Positions 1 through 5,743 are shown, numbered from the stretch's first letter. The stretch: DNA of 5,743 bases from Dehalococcoidia bacterium (GCA_030740315.1 JASLXN010000033.1:5162-10904), one strand, 5' to 3'. Made by a program: numbers and translations. Notes: generated by a model from the letters alone, not told the origin.

Positions 1-123
1 GTAGGCCCCGACCGTGGTGCCATCGCCCACCTTGTCCAAGTACACCGCTTTGACCTTGGACTCGTAGAGTTCCTCGGAGATGGAGTCAACAAGGTCGGCC
101 AAGTCTTCCATGCCGGTGCCGAA
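1..123 (-). other. Segment of the dapL frame that does not look like DapL; possible chimeric junction near 123
   Basis: After HIIDHL (codons ending at position 124) the open frame continues for 41 codons, including FGTGMEDLADL and then VYLDKVGDGTTVGAY. I do not recognise this as any part of an aminotransferase. The GDGTTVGA string loosely recalls hexapeptide-repeat or chaperonin-like glycine motifs, but that is too little for a call. The frame is not interrupted, so a simple frameshift does not explain the change. A contig-end assembly chimera, a recombination junction, or an unusual DapL variant are all possible. Confidence 0.4.
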
Positions 124-279
124 AAGGTGGTCAATGATGTGCTGGGGGGTTGGGATATCAGGGTCCCCGATGGCGAGGCTCACCACCTTCTCCCCTCGGG
201 CGCGCTTCTCGGCGATTTTGCGACTAATCTCCACAAACAGGTAGGGTGGCAGCAGGTCCAGGCGTTTAGCCAGGCGCAT
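1..279 (-). CDS. dapL: LL-diaminopimelate aminotransferase, N-terminal fragment (3' end beyond the window; later part atypical)
   Basis: DapL is a PLP-dependent class I/II aminotransferase that converts tetrahydrodipicolinate plus glutamate directly to LL-diaminopimelate in the cytoplasm. The frame starts at ATG 279-277 and stays open to the window edge (93 codons). Residues 1-52 look like a standard DapL start: LPPYLFVEI at 9-17, AEKRARGEKVV at 23-33, then the IGDPD-x-PTP-x-HII block at 37-50. The start is firm. It overlaps the dapF stop by one base (TAATG) and has an AAGGAGG ribosome binding site 10 bases upstream. The substrate is one step before that of DapF, which supports the call. From residue 53 (positions 123-1) the sequence no longer resembles DapL. 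The expected block with an HRYP-like motif is absent and is replaced by an acidic stretch ending in GDGTTVGAY. The N-terminal identity is likely. The identity of the whole encoded protein is uncertain. Confidence 0.65.
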   Translation of the reverse strand, partial: MRLAKRLDLLPPYLFVEISRKIAEKRARGEKVVSLAIGDPDIPTPQHIIDHLFGTGMEDLADLVDSISEELYESKVKAVYLDKVGDGTTVGAY

Positions 280-1118
280 TATGAGGCATCCTCCTTCCAG
301 TCTCCTTCAAACACGGTGGTGGTGGGGCCGGATAGCTCCACTTCGCCGCCTGTCTCCCATTCCAGCGTAAGGGTGCCTCCTGGCAGGGATATCCCCACCG
401 GGCTGGCTGCCCTGTCCTGCAGCCGCGCGGCTACGGCTATGGCGCAGGCACCGCTGCCGCAGGAGAGGGTCTCCCCCGCCCCCCGCTCCCACACACGGGC
501 TCTCAGGTGGTCCCGATTCACAACTGTGACTATCTCAAAATTGATACGTTGTGGGAAGAGGGGGTGGTGCTCCACCAGAGGGCCTAATTCAGTTAGAGGG
601 AAGGAGTCCACATCTGGAATGAAGCATACGGCGTGTGGGTTGCCCATGTTGACGAAGGTGAGTCGCAACGGCTGCTCCCTAACTTCCACCGGGTACTCTA
701 GGATGGGCGACTGCTGCACCGGTATGGATAAGGGTATTTCTTCGGCCTTGAAGCGTGGGGCGCCCATGGACACCCTCACGCGGCCTATGCACCCGTCCTG
801 GGCCTCGGTGTGGAGAATGCGTGGGCCGCCGATTGTGGTTACAGCGATGGGGCCGGTGGATGCCAGACCGCTGTCCGACAGGTATTTGCCCAGGCAGCGG
901 AGACCGTTGCCACAGGCCTCGGCCTCGGAGCCGTCGGGGTTGAACATGCGCATGGGGAAGGGTGGGGCATGGGAGCTGAGCAGCAGCAGGCCGTCAGACC
1001 CTACACCGAAGTGGCGGTCGCATATGGCTCGAGCTAGGCCGGCCCAGTCCCTATTCACCCCCGGTGCGTCCACCAACACAAAATCGTTGCCGGTGCCATG
1101 CATCTTAGTGAATTTCAC
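279..1118 (-). CDS. dapF: Diaminopimelate epimerase
   Basis: DapF interconverts LL- and meso-diaminopimelate without a cofactor, using two cysteines as acid and base in the cytoplasm. I chose the GTG at 1118-1116, giving 279 aa, the normal family length. The protein then begins MKFTKMHGTGNDF, the classic DapF N-terminus, and a GAGGAG site lies 7 bases upstream. The open frame extends to an ATG at 1166, but that adds 16 proline-rich residues and has no ribosome binding site. Visible residues are Asn11 in GTGNDF, the first catalytic Cys69 in EACGNGLRC, Asn160 in MGNPHAV, Asn193 in RINFE, Glu211 in ERGAGET and the second catalytic Cys220 in SCGSGAC. Both halves of the pseudo-symmetric fold are complete. 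It overlaps the end of miaA by 14 bases and the start of dapL by one, so the three are probably translated together. With DapL it would complete the aminotransferase route to meso-DAP. Confidence 0.96.
   Translation of the reverse strand: MKFTKMHGTGNDFVLVDAPGVNRDWAGLARAICDRHFGVGSDGLLLLSSHAPPFPMRMFNPDGSEAEACGNGLRCLGKYLSDSGLASTGPIAVTTIGGPRILHTEAQDGCIGRVRVSMGAPRFKAEEIPLSIPVQQSPILEYPVEVREQPLRLTFVNMGNPHAVCFIPDVDSFPLTELGPLVEHHPLFPQRINFEIVTVVNRDHLRARVWERGAGETLSCGSGACAIAVAARLQDRAASPVGISLPGGTLTLEWETGGEVELSGPTTTVFEGDWKEDAS
290..296 (-). promoter_or_regulatory. Ribosome binding site of dapL
   Basis: The minus strand reads AAGGAGG here, 10 bases before the ATG at 279-277 and inside the last codons of dapF. 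It is a near-complete Shine-Dalgarno match. It fixes the dapL start and allows coupling with dapF, whose TAA shares one base with the ATG. Another ATG directly after the AGGAGG (289-287) is out of frame and too close to be used. Confidence 0.75.
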
Positions 1119-2118
1119 TGAGCCACTCCTCGGTAAGCCGCAGGGCGGCGGTTGCGGGGCATTCATTTATGTCAAGCCAGTGGATACGGGGATCTCTGGT
1201 ACGGAACCAGGCGTACTGGTGGCGGGCTATACGGTGGGTATGATACTTGGTCTGCTGTATGGCTTCCTCCAGAGATACCTTTCCCTCAAGGTGGAGGCCT
1301 ATTTCCCGGTAACCTGCACCGGAGAGGGCGGGCAGGGACAGACTGTATTCCCTTCGCAGCAGTCCCTCCACCTCGGCCACCAGACCCTTTTCTATCATCC
1401 TGTCCACCCGGCTGTCAATGTGCTGGTAGAGTTGTGGGCGGGGCATGGTAAGACCGATTACCCGGAATGTATAGGGGGGAGTGTCTCTGTACCGAAGGGA
1501 GGGGGGGCCTCCCCGCAGGCGCACCTCTATGGCCCTCACCAGCCGCCGCGGATTGCGATGGTCCACCACCTCGGCCGCATCGGGATCCATATCGTGAAGC
1601 CTGCGAAAAAGGGCGCCCACCCCATCCCGACGGGACAACTCCTCCAACTCTTGCCTCAGGGTGGTATCTGGTGGCACGGCAGGCACCCGCCACCCCTCCA
1701 CCACCGCCCACATATATAGTCCGGTGCCTCCTACCAGCAGGGGCAATCTGCCCCTATTTACTATCTCGCTGATGCTATGCTGGGCCTGCCTCTGGTATAG
1801 CCCTAGGGAATACCGCTCGTCGGGATCCGCCACATCCAGCAGGTGGTGGGGGATAGAGGAACGTTCTCCAGAGGTGGGTTTAGCCGTGCCGATATCCATG
1901 TGGCGGTACACCTGGCGGCTATCTGCGTTTACAATCTCGGCGTTGAGGCTCCGGGCCAGTAAAAGTGCCATCTGGCTCTTGCCCACGGCGGTAGGTCCCA
2001 CCACAGCAACCACCAGAGGGTTCTGCGGACGGTCTGGTCTTTGAAACAGGGTTTGTTCAATATAGCTGTTTTCTATGTCGCGACACCTGCATATGAAATC
2101 ATGGGGATTTGCCGCCAC
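1105..2118 (-). CDS. miaA: tRNA dimethylallyltransferase (tRNA isopentenyl transferase)
   Basis: MiaA transfers a dimethylallyl group from DMAPP to N6 of adenosine 37 in tRNAs that read codons beginning with U. With GTG 2118 as start the protein has 337 aa. Visible motifs are the P-loop GPTAVGKS (41-48), DSRQVYRHMDIGTAKP (66-81, catalytic Asp and DMAPP/tRNA contact region), VGGTGLY (129-135), the IDSRVDRMIEKGL segment (234-246), GAGYREIG (267-274) and the C-terminal RIARHQYAWFR (296-306). All family blocks are present and in order. The start is unsure. About 30 residues precede the usual N-terminus, there is no ATG in this frame, and no clear ribosome binding site precedes GTG 2118. GTG 2013-2011 would give a more typical 302 aa, also without a good site. 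The gene follows a 192-base gap after tpiA and overlaps dapF by 14 bases. Confidence 0.95.
   Translation of the reverse strand: MAANPHDFICRCRDIENSYIEQTLFQRPDRPQNPLVVAVVGPTAVGKSQMALLLARSLNAEIVNADSRQVYRHMDIGTAKPTSGERSSIPHHLLDVADPDERYSLGLYQRQAQHSISEIVNRGRLPLLVGGTGLYMWAVVEGWRVPAVPPDTTLRQELEELSRRDGVGALFRRLHDMDPDAAEVVDHRNPRRLVRAIEVRLRGGPPSLRYRDTPPYTFRVIGLTMPRPQLYQHIDSRVDRMIEKGLVAEVEGLLRREYSLSLPALSGAGYREIGLHLEGKVSLEEAIQQTKYHTHRIARHQYAWFRTRDPRIHWLDINECPATAALRLTEEWLSEIH
1126..1131 (-). promoter_or_regulatory. Ribosome binding site that decides the dapF GTG start
   Basis: The minus strand reads GAGGAG, followed by 7 bases and the GTG at 1118-1116. It lies within the last codons of miaA. The longer-frame ATG at 1166 has no comparable purine-rich site, so this motif supports the shorter 279-aa dapF. 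Confidence 0.8.
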
Positions 2119-2310
2119 CCGGTGGTTGACATCCCAGACTACACGGCTAGAGTGAAGGTAACTTGACGGTGGCGGCGTTTCTCAGTTGGATAATGCTAAA
2201 GCGGAGGCCTTTGAGCAATGGACGTGCAATTGACAGCCGCAATTTGGGAGCACTGGTGTTGCTGGCAGAGGCAAATTGGGTGGTGAACAGGCCCAAGGAG
2301 GAGTACCCAA
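2119..2310. other. tpiA-miaA intergenic region, no gene seen
   Basis: This is the only sizeable gap in the block. I see no plausible protein, tRNA, or terminator with a T-run on the minus strand. It holds an inverted repeat near the tpiA end (2240-2278). A weak sigma70-like pair reads TTGCTC (2213-2218) and CATTAT (2190-2195) with a 17-base spacer, matching 3 and 4 of 6 consensus bases. Such a pair is easily found by chance. The gap suggests that miaA-dapF-dapL may have its own promoter, but the sequence does not prove it. Confidence 0.5.
2240..2278. repeat. Inverted repeat CAATTTG/CAAATTG downstream of tpiA
   Basis: The arms at 2240-2246 and 2272-2278 are perfect 7-base complements separated by 25 bases. 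A second 4-base pair, AGCA/TGCT (2249-2252 and 2260-2263), could nest inside. No T-run follows on the minus strand, so it is not a standard Rho-independent terminator. It could be an mRNA 3' structure, a protein binding site, or chance. Confidence 0.3.
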
Positions 2311-3066
2311 TCAGCCGGGCGCAGCGGCACTAACAATTGCCAGAAAGTCATTGGCCTTGAGGCTGGCACCCCCAACCAGGGCACCGTCAATCTCAGGCTG
2401 AACCATAAGCTCGACGGCATTGGCCGTGGTCACACTTCCCCCGTACTGAATGCGGATATTCTCGGCGGCGGCTTCACCGTAAAGCTCTGACATTGCAGCC
2501 CTTATCAGCCCGATGACCTGGTTGGCGTCAGTACTGGTGGCTGCCTTGCCGGTACCGATGGCCCAGACCGGCTCATAGGCGATTACCAGCCCTCCCAACT
2601 CGATAACTCCTACAAGTGAGTCCTTCACCTGGCTCACTACCACCTCCCTAGTATTACCAGACTCTCTTTCCTCCAGCCTCTCACCCACACACAGGATGGG
2701 GGACAGACCGGCCTGGAGGGCGGCCTTCAATTTGAGGTTTACCACTTGGCTGCTCTCACCGAAGATGTGGCGGCGCTCCGAGTGGCCCAGTATGACATAC
2801 TGGCACAACTCCGATAGCATTAGGTGTGATATCTCACCGGTGAAGGCCCCTTTTGGTTCAAAGTGCATGTTCTGAGCACCTACCCTTACCGGTGTGCCCC
2901 ACAGCAGTTCGGCAACGGCGGCCAGAGATACGAAAGGCGGGCAAACCAACTGCTCCACGCGCTCGTCTCGGCCCAACCCCCCGGACATCAACTCCCGCAC
3001 CAGGGTCTTGGCCTCCTCCAACGAGGTATTCATTTTCCAGTTACCGGCGATAATGGGTGTTCTCAC
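2311..3066 (-). CDS. tpiA: Triose-phosphate isomerase
   Basis: This enzyme interconverts dihydroxyacetone phosphate and glyceraldehyde 3-phosphate in glycolysis and gluconeogenesis. From GTG 3066-3064 the protein has 251 aa, the usual family length, and its residues fall at the textbook numbers. These are Asn9 and Lys11 in GNWKMN, the electrophile His95 in GHSERR, the base Glu165 in AYEPVWAIGTGK with the flexible loop 6 at 166-174, and the phosphate-binding YGGSV (208-212) and GGASL (232-236). The open frame extends to an ATG at 3099, which would overlap apgM by 32 bases, add 11 residues and lacks a ribosome binding site. The GTG sits one base after the apgM TAA, with only a modest GGGG six bases upstream, so reinitiation from apgM is plausible. 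Nothing appears truncated or missing. Identity is certain; the start is likely. Confidence 0.96.
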   Translation of the reverse strand: MRTPIIAGNWKMNTSLEEAKTLVRELMSGGLGRDERVEQLVCPPFVSLAAVAELLWGTPVRVGAQNMHFEPKGAFTGEISHLMLSELCQYVILGHSERRHIFGESSQVVNLKLKAALQAGLSPILCVGERLEERESGNTREVVVSQVKDSLVGVIELGGLVIAYEPVWAIGTGKAATSTDANQVIGLIRAAMSELYGEAAAENIRIQYGGSVTTANAVELMVQPEIDGALVGGASLKANDFLAIVSAAAPG

Positions 3067-3067
3067 T

Positions 3068-4288
3068 TTAAGCCCCGAACTTTGATAGTTTTCCGGCATG
3101 GGCCAGCAACAAGGGCATCACCTGGACAGATGCCATGTGGCCTAGACCCCCCTTTAAGCACTGGGTTTCAGAAAAGGCTGAGACGCCGTCCCGGCGGCAC
3201 CAAGAGGAGGAGAGGAGGAGGGGTACGGGGTGCCAACTATGGCTCTTGTAGGTGGCCGGTGTGGAGTGGTCCGCAGTCACCGCCAGCACATGGGGATTTA
3301 GCTCCAGGATGTGCGGGATGAGGCTGTCCACTTCTTCTATAACCTTCACTTTTCGGTCAAAGTCCCCGTCTTCTCCGGCCAAATCGGTGGGTTTGAGGTG
3401 GAGGAAGAAATAGTCATATTGGGCGAAGCTATCCGCCAGGATGCGAAATTCTTCTTCTATGGAAGAGGCCGCAGGAAAAACGGTCATCCCCACTACTTTG
3501 GCCAGCCCCAGGTACATGGGTAACGCCGCTATAGCTGCTGGATTGAGCCGGAACACCTGTGACATTGGGGGCATATGAGGCAGTCCGGAGAAGCCCCGCA
3601 GCAATACCATATTGGCTGGTATCTGGCTGCTGAGTATTTCGTGTGCTGCCTCCACGAAGGAGTTGGCCAGCCCCGCTGTCCTGTCAGAGCCGGAGGAGCC
3701 TGCAACAGCAGGGAGGGGGGCTAACCCCTCTTTTTGGGGGTCGGTATCGGCTACATCATCCCCCAGCCCTTCCGCCCTCAAGATGAGGGCAAAGCGGTGC
3801 TCCCGCACCGGCTTCACGAAAACCTGGGTGCCGGGTACAATGTCAGAAAGGTCTATAGAAGACAGTAGCTGGCAAAGCCGTGCGCTCTCTTCCGTAGGTA
3901 TGCGGCCAGCTCTGCGGTCGCTAAGCAGCCCCTTATCGTCTATGGAGCAGAAGTTCCCTCTGGCGGCCACATCCCCGGGCTGAAGGGCGAAATCTATGCC
4001 TAATGCCTCTACCACTCCCCTCCCCACATGGTTCTGGACGGGATCATAACCGAAGAGGGCCAGGTGGCCGGGCACACTGCCGGTGGTTATACCAGGCGCC
4101 ACCGGGTGGAGCAGCCCGCAGGTGCCCCCGGCGGCCAGGGCGTCCAGGTTGGGAGTATGGGCCGTTTCCAGTTCCGTCATTCCGGTCTGGGAGTGAGGCA
4201 GACCCCCCAGGCCGTCCATCACCACCTGCACTATTTTGGAGGGGGACGAGTGTGCTATTATTTCTATCTGATCCAGGGGGAACATCAT
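3068..4288 (-). CDS. apgM: 2,3-bisphosphoglycerate-independent phosphoglycerate mutase, archaeal type (ApgM)
   Basis: It interconverts 3- and 2-phosphoglycerate through a phosphoserine intermediate. It belongs to the metal-dependent alkaline phosphatase superfamily. The 406-aa length fits the ApgM branch rather than the longer GpmI or the cofactor-dependent GpmA. Visible features are the N-terminal metal ligand Asp25 in VMDGLGG, TPNLDALA (45-52), the probable nucleophile Ser71 in TTGSVPGHLALFGYDP, the ADTDPQ segment (180-185), the HLKPTDLAGEDGD metal-site region (297-309), TADHSTP (338-344) and the SWHPVPLLL strand with His353. The C-terminal GGLGHM block (380-385) is also typical. The start overlaps the pgk stop as ATGA and has a GAGGTG site 8 bases upstream. 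A second ATG follows directly and could also serve. It sits between pgk and tpiA, consistent with a central-carbon operon. Position 306 reads Glu in AGEDGD, where I recall His in some archaeal members. Confidence 0.93.
   Translation of the reverse strand: MMFPLDQIEIIAHSSPSKIVQVVMDGLGGLPHSQTGMTELETAHTPNLDALAAGGTCGLLHPVAPGITTGSVPGHLALFGYDPVQNHVGRGVVEALGIDFALQPGDVAARGNFCSIDDKGLLSDRRAGRIPTEESARLCQLLSSIDLSDIVPGTQVFVKPVREHRFALILRAEGLGDDVADTDPQKEGLAPLPAVAGSSGSDRTAGLANSFVEAAHEILSSQIPANMVLLRGFSGLPHMPPMSQVFRLNPAAIAALPMYLGLAKVVGMTVFPAASSIEEEFRILADSFAQYDYFFLHLKPTDLAGEDGDFDRKVKVIEEVDSLIPHILELNPHVLAVTADHSTPATYKSHSWHPVPLLLSSSWCRRDGVSAFSETQCLKGGLGHMASVQVMPLLLAHAGKLSKFGA
3713..3735 (+). terminator. Terminator-like hairpin plus T-run on the antisense strand inside apgM
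   Basis: The plus strand has a perfect 6-bp stem, GAGGGG (3713-3718) and CCCCTC (3725-3730), with a 6-base loop GGCTAA, followed directly by five T residues (3731-3735). This is the form of an intrinsic terminator, but facing against apgM. On the sense strand the same stem has no T-run after it. The codons encode part of the DPQKEG segment of ApgM, so coding constraint or chance can explain it. A role in stopping antisense transcripts is only a hypothesis. Confidence 0.3.
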
Positions 4289-5463
4289 GGTTTCAGCACC
4301 TCTATACCGGGCAGGCTCCTGCCCTCCAGGAACTCTAGGGAGGCGCCGCCGCCTGTTGATACATGGCCCATCTTGCCTGCCAGTCCCAATTCTATTACCG
4401 CCTCGGCGGTAGACCCTCCGCCTACGATGGTGGAAGCGTTGAGCGTGGCCAGGGCACCGGCGATAGAGCGGGTGCCGTGCGAGAAGGCCTCGGTTTCAAA
4501 GATGCCCATAGGCCCGTTCCACAGGGCCGTTTTGCAACCCTGTAACTCGCTGGCGAAGGTCCTGGTCGTCACCGGGCCTATATCACAGATGGCAACACTG
4601 TTGGTGATATCGCCTACCGCTACCGTAGTAGCGCCAGTGGAGTCTGATGGATCCGGGGCCACTACCGCATCCTGCGGTAGGAACAACTCCACCCCGCTGG
4701 CCTGTGCCCGCTCCATAATATCCCTGGCGGAGTCCAGACGGTCGGTCTCTATTCTGGAGGTGCCCACTGCTATACCTCGTGCCTGGAGGAAGGTAGCGGC
4801 CATTCCTCCGCCTATGAGGAGCTTGTCTACTCCCTGCAGCAGGTTATCCAGCACCCCTATCTTGTCTCTGACTTTAGCTCCCCCAAGTATGGTAACGAAG
4901 GGATGTGCCGGGTCGTGTAGCACATGGCTCAGAGCGGAGACCTCTTTCTCCAGCACGAATCCTGCCACCGATGGCAACAGCCTGGCTACCCCAACGGTGG
5001 AAGCGTGGGTACGGTGACTGACTCCAAAGCCGTCGTTAACGAAAATATCGGCCAAGTGGGCCAAGTCGCGGGCCAGTATGGGGTCGTTCTTCTCTTCGCC
5101 AGGTTGGAACCTTATATTCTCCAGCATAGCCAGCTCGCCAGGTTTGAGTCTGCCTGTTGCCCTCTCAACATCGCTTCCGGAGCTCTCCTGTAGCGCGTTC
5201 ACCGGGCGGCCCAATAGTTGAGTCAGGCGGGAGGCAATAGGAGCTAGGCAAAGCGCCTCCACCACCTGTCCGGACGGCCTGCCCAGGTGGGCACAAAGGA
5301 TGACCTTTGCCCCTTGGACTATCAGGTATTCAATAGTGGGGAGAGAGGCTTGTATGCGGCTGTCGTCGGCGATATCGCCTGTCTGGGGGTCAAGAGGCAC
5401 ATTGAAATCTACCCGTACCAGCACCCGTTTGCCCCGAACATCGATGTCCCTGATGGTTCTCAT
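4285..5463 (-). CDS. pgk: Phosphoglycerate kinase
   Basis: Pgk transfers phosphate between 1,3-bisphosphoglycerate and ADP in the cytoplasm, the first ATP-forming step of lower glycolysis. I chose ATG 5463-5461 (392 aa). A TTG one codon earlier keeps the frame open, but the ATG forms TGATG with the upstream stop and has AAAGGGG six bases before it. Visible motifs, numbered from the ATG, are RVDFNVP (17-23, substrate-binding Asp/Asn), AHLGRP (58-63), ENIRF (115-119), VNDGFGVSHRTHAS (142-155), GGAKV (194-198), GGGMAATF (218-225), WNGPMGIFE (315-323, nucleotide binding), GGGSTAEAV (348-356) and STGGGASLEFLEG (369-381). Both lobes are complete at a normal family length of about 390-400 aa. Small departures are VNDGFG where VNDAFG is usual and GMAATF where GMANTF is usual. 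Neither removes a residue known to be catalytic. It is coupled to apgM downstream and to the prenyl synthase upstream. Confidence 0.98.
   Translation of the reverse strand: MRTIRDIDVRGKRVLVRVDFNVPLDPQTGDIADDSRIQASLPTIEYLIVQGAKVILCAHLGRPSGQVVEALCLAPIASRLTQLLGRPVNALQESSGSDVERATGRLKPGELAMLENIRFQPGEEKNDPILARDLAHLADIFVNDGFGVSHRTHASTVGVARLLPSVAGFVLEKEVSALSHVLHDPAHPFVTILGGAKVRDKIGVLDNLLQGVDKLLIGGGMAATFLQARGIAVGTSRIETDRLDSARDIMERAQASGVELFLPQDAVVAPDPSDSTGATTVAVGDITNSVAICDIGPVTTRTFASELQGCKTALWNGPMGIFETEAFSHGTRSIAGALATLNASTIVGGGSTAEAVIELGLAGKMGHVSTGGGASLEFLEGRSLPGIEVLKP
4297..4302 (-). promoter_or_regulatory. Ribosome binding site of apgM
   Basis: The minus strand reads GAGGTG within the final pgk codons, 8 bases before the ATG at 4288-4286. 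With the ATGA overlap it supports this start and translational coupling to pgk. Confidence 0.65.
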
Positions 5464-5743
5464 CAAAAACCCCTTTGACCCATCAGGCGCATCACCTGCT
5501 GCAGTTCATCGCTGTTGTCATGTGTAAAACCGCAGGCGTGCATTTCGGCAGAGGCCGCCCGGAAGTAGCCCTGGGCGACCTGGAGCGACCGTTGCCTTAG
5601 CCCCATTTGCTCCATGAGGGCGGCAATACACTGGACATCCTGTGTGTCCAGGGTCGGCTGCTGCATCAGTATTTCAATTTTCCGGCGGGCCAACCCCCGT
5701 GTTTTAGAGAGGGCCAGCACCAGCGGAAAGGTCTTCTTCTTCC
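5463..5743 (-). CDS. trans-Polyprenyl diphosphate synthase, C-terminal part (5' end beyond the window)
   Basis: Ninety-two full codons are visible, open to the window edge and ending in TGA at 5465-5463. They begin KKKTFPLVLAL, which matches the (K)KTLPxxxAL strand-helix of the polyprenyl synthetase family just after the second Asp-rich motif. Helical sequence follows with the family's usual C-terminal spacing: ARRKIEIL, then DVQCIAALMEQMGLRQRSL, a Tyr/Ala helix (AQGYFRAASAEM) and a final LQQVMRLMGQRGF. These enzymes elongate allylic diphosphates with IPP to make farnesyl, geranylgeranyl or longer chains for quinones, lipids or carriers. Both catalytic Asp-rich motifs and the residues that set chain length lie outside the window, so the product length cannot be told. 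A methionine-like start inside this stretch (GTG 5720) is not a real start, because the conserved KKTFPL lies upstream of it. The stop overlaps the pgk ATG by one base, suggesting co-translation. Confidence 0.72.
   Translation of the reverse strand, partial: KKKTFPLVLALSKTRGLARRKIEILMQQPTLDTQDVQCIAALMEQMGLRQRSLQVAQGYFRAASAEMHACGFTHDNSDELQQVMRLMGQRGF
5470..5476 (-). promoter_or_regulatory. Ribosome binding site of pgk
   Basis: The minus strand reads AAAGGGG six bases before ATG 5463-5461, inside the last codons of the prenyl synthase. It supports the ATG rather than the TTG one codon earlier as the pgk start. Confidence 0.6.

Noticed and set aside
127..1719. Long plus-strand open frame of 530 codons opposite dapL, dapF and miaA
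   Set aside because: It is antisense to three well-supported genes, shows no recognisable domain, has low-complexity Ser/Pro/Arg/Gly-rich sequence and crosses gene boundaries. It fits a GC-rich codon shadow.
2073..2132. 19-codon minus-strand upstream frame overlapping the miaA start
   Set aside because: It has no proper ribosome binding site or recognisable leader-peptide pattern. It is mentioned only as context for the uncertain miaA start.
2190..2218. Sigma70-like pair TTGCTC and CATTAT before miaA
   Set aside because: Only 7 of 12 consensus bases match, which is common by chance, so it is not listed as a separate promoter.
2196..2420. Minus-strand 74-codon frame covering the tpiA end and the gap
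   Set aside because: It is out of frame with the conserved tpiA C-terminus, has no ribosome binding site and resembles no family.
3202..3223. 22-base purine-only tract of GGA/GAG units on the plus strand
   Set aside because: On the coding strand it encodes a Leu-Leu-Leu-Ser-Ser-Ser stretch of ApgM after the HPVP motif, so codon use explains it. The length is too short to argue for a special structure.
4028..5017. Plus-strand open frame of 329 codons opposite apgM and pgk
   Set aside because: It overlaps two clear genes on the other strand, and its sequence has no family motif. It is explained by the codon bias of the real genes.

Overview
All recognisable genes in this window lie on the minus strand, so transcription runs from position 5743 down to 1. 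They form a compact housekeeping block. The sequence looks like a moderately GC-rich bacterium (by eye, high fifties to about 60 percent GC, not computed). The combination of an archaeal-type cofactor-independent phosphoglycerate mutase, an LL-diaminopimelate aminotransferase start, and the order prenyl synthase-pgk-apgM-tpiA-miaA-dapF-dapL suggests Chloroflexota, probably a Dehalococcoidia relative. That placement is inference from gene content, not a database match.

Layout in transcription order. 5743-5463: C-terminal part of a trans-polyprenyl diphosphate synthase, cut by the window edge. 5463-4285: pgk. 4288-3068: apgM. 3066-2311: tpiA. 2310-2119: a 192-base gap with no gene, containing a 7-base inverted repeat and at most a weak promoter. 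2118-1105: miaA. 1118-279: dapF. 279-1: the start of dapL, cut by the other edge. Apart from the tpiA-miaA gap, neighbouring genes overlap or nearly touch (TGATG, ATGA, a 1-base spacer, a 14-base overlap, TAATG). This indicates translational coupling and probably two transcription segments or one long operon.

Functionally, pgk, apgM and tpiA cover lower glycolysis/gluconeogenesis between the triose phosphates and 2-phosphoglycerate. GAPDH and enolase are not here. The prenyl synthase and MiaA both consume C5 isoprenoid diphosphates. DapL and DapF are the last two steps to meso-diaminopimelate, for lysine and, where present, peptidoglycan.

Start codons were re-evaluated. The longest open frames overstate dapF, tpiA and pgk. 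For dapF and pgk a Shine-Dalgarno sequence supports a later start. For tpiA the family's usual N-terminus supports a GTG.

No mobile element, CRISPR array, RNA gene or novel multi-gene system was found. The item most worth a second look is at the left edge. The first 52 codons of dapL are typical, but the next 41 codons, to the window edge, do not resemble the conserved DapL sequence. This could be an assembly chimera or a genuine gene fusion. A second oddity is a perfect terminator-like hairpin plus T-run on the antisense strand inside apgM.
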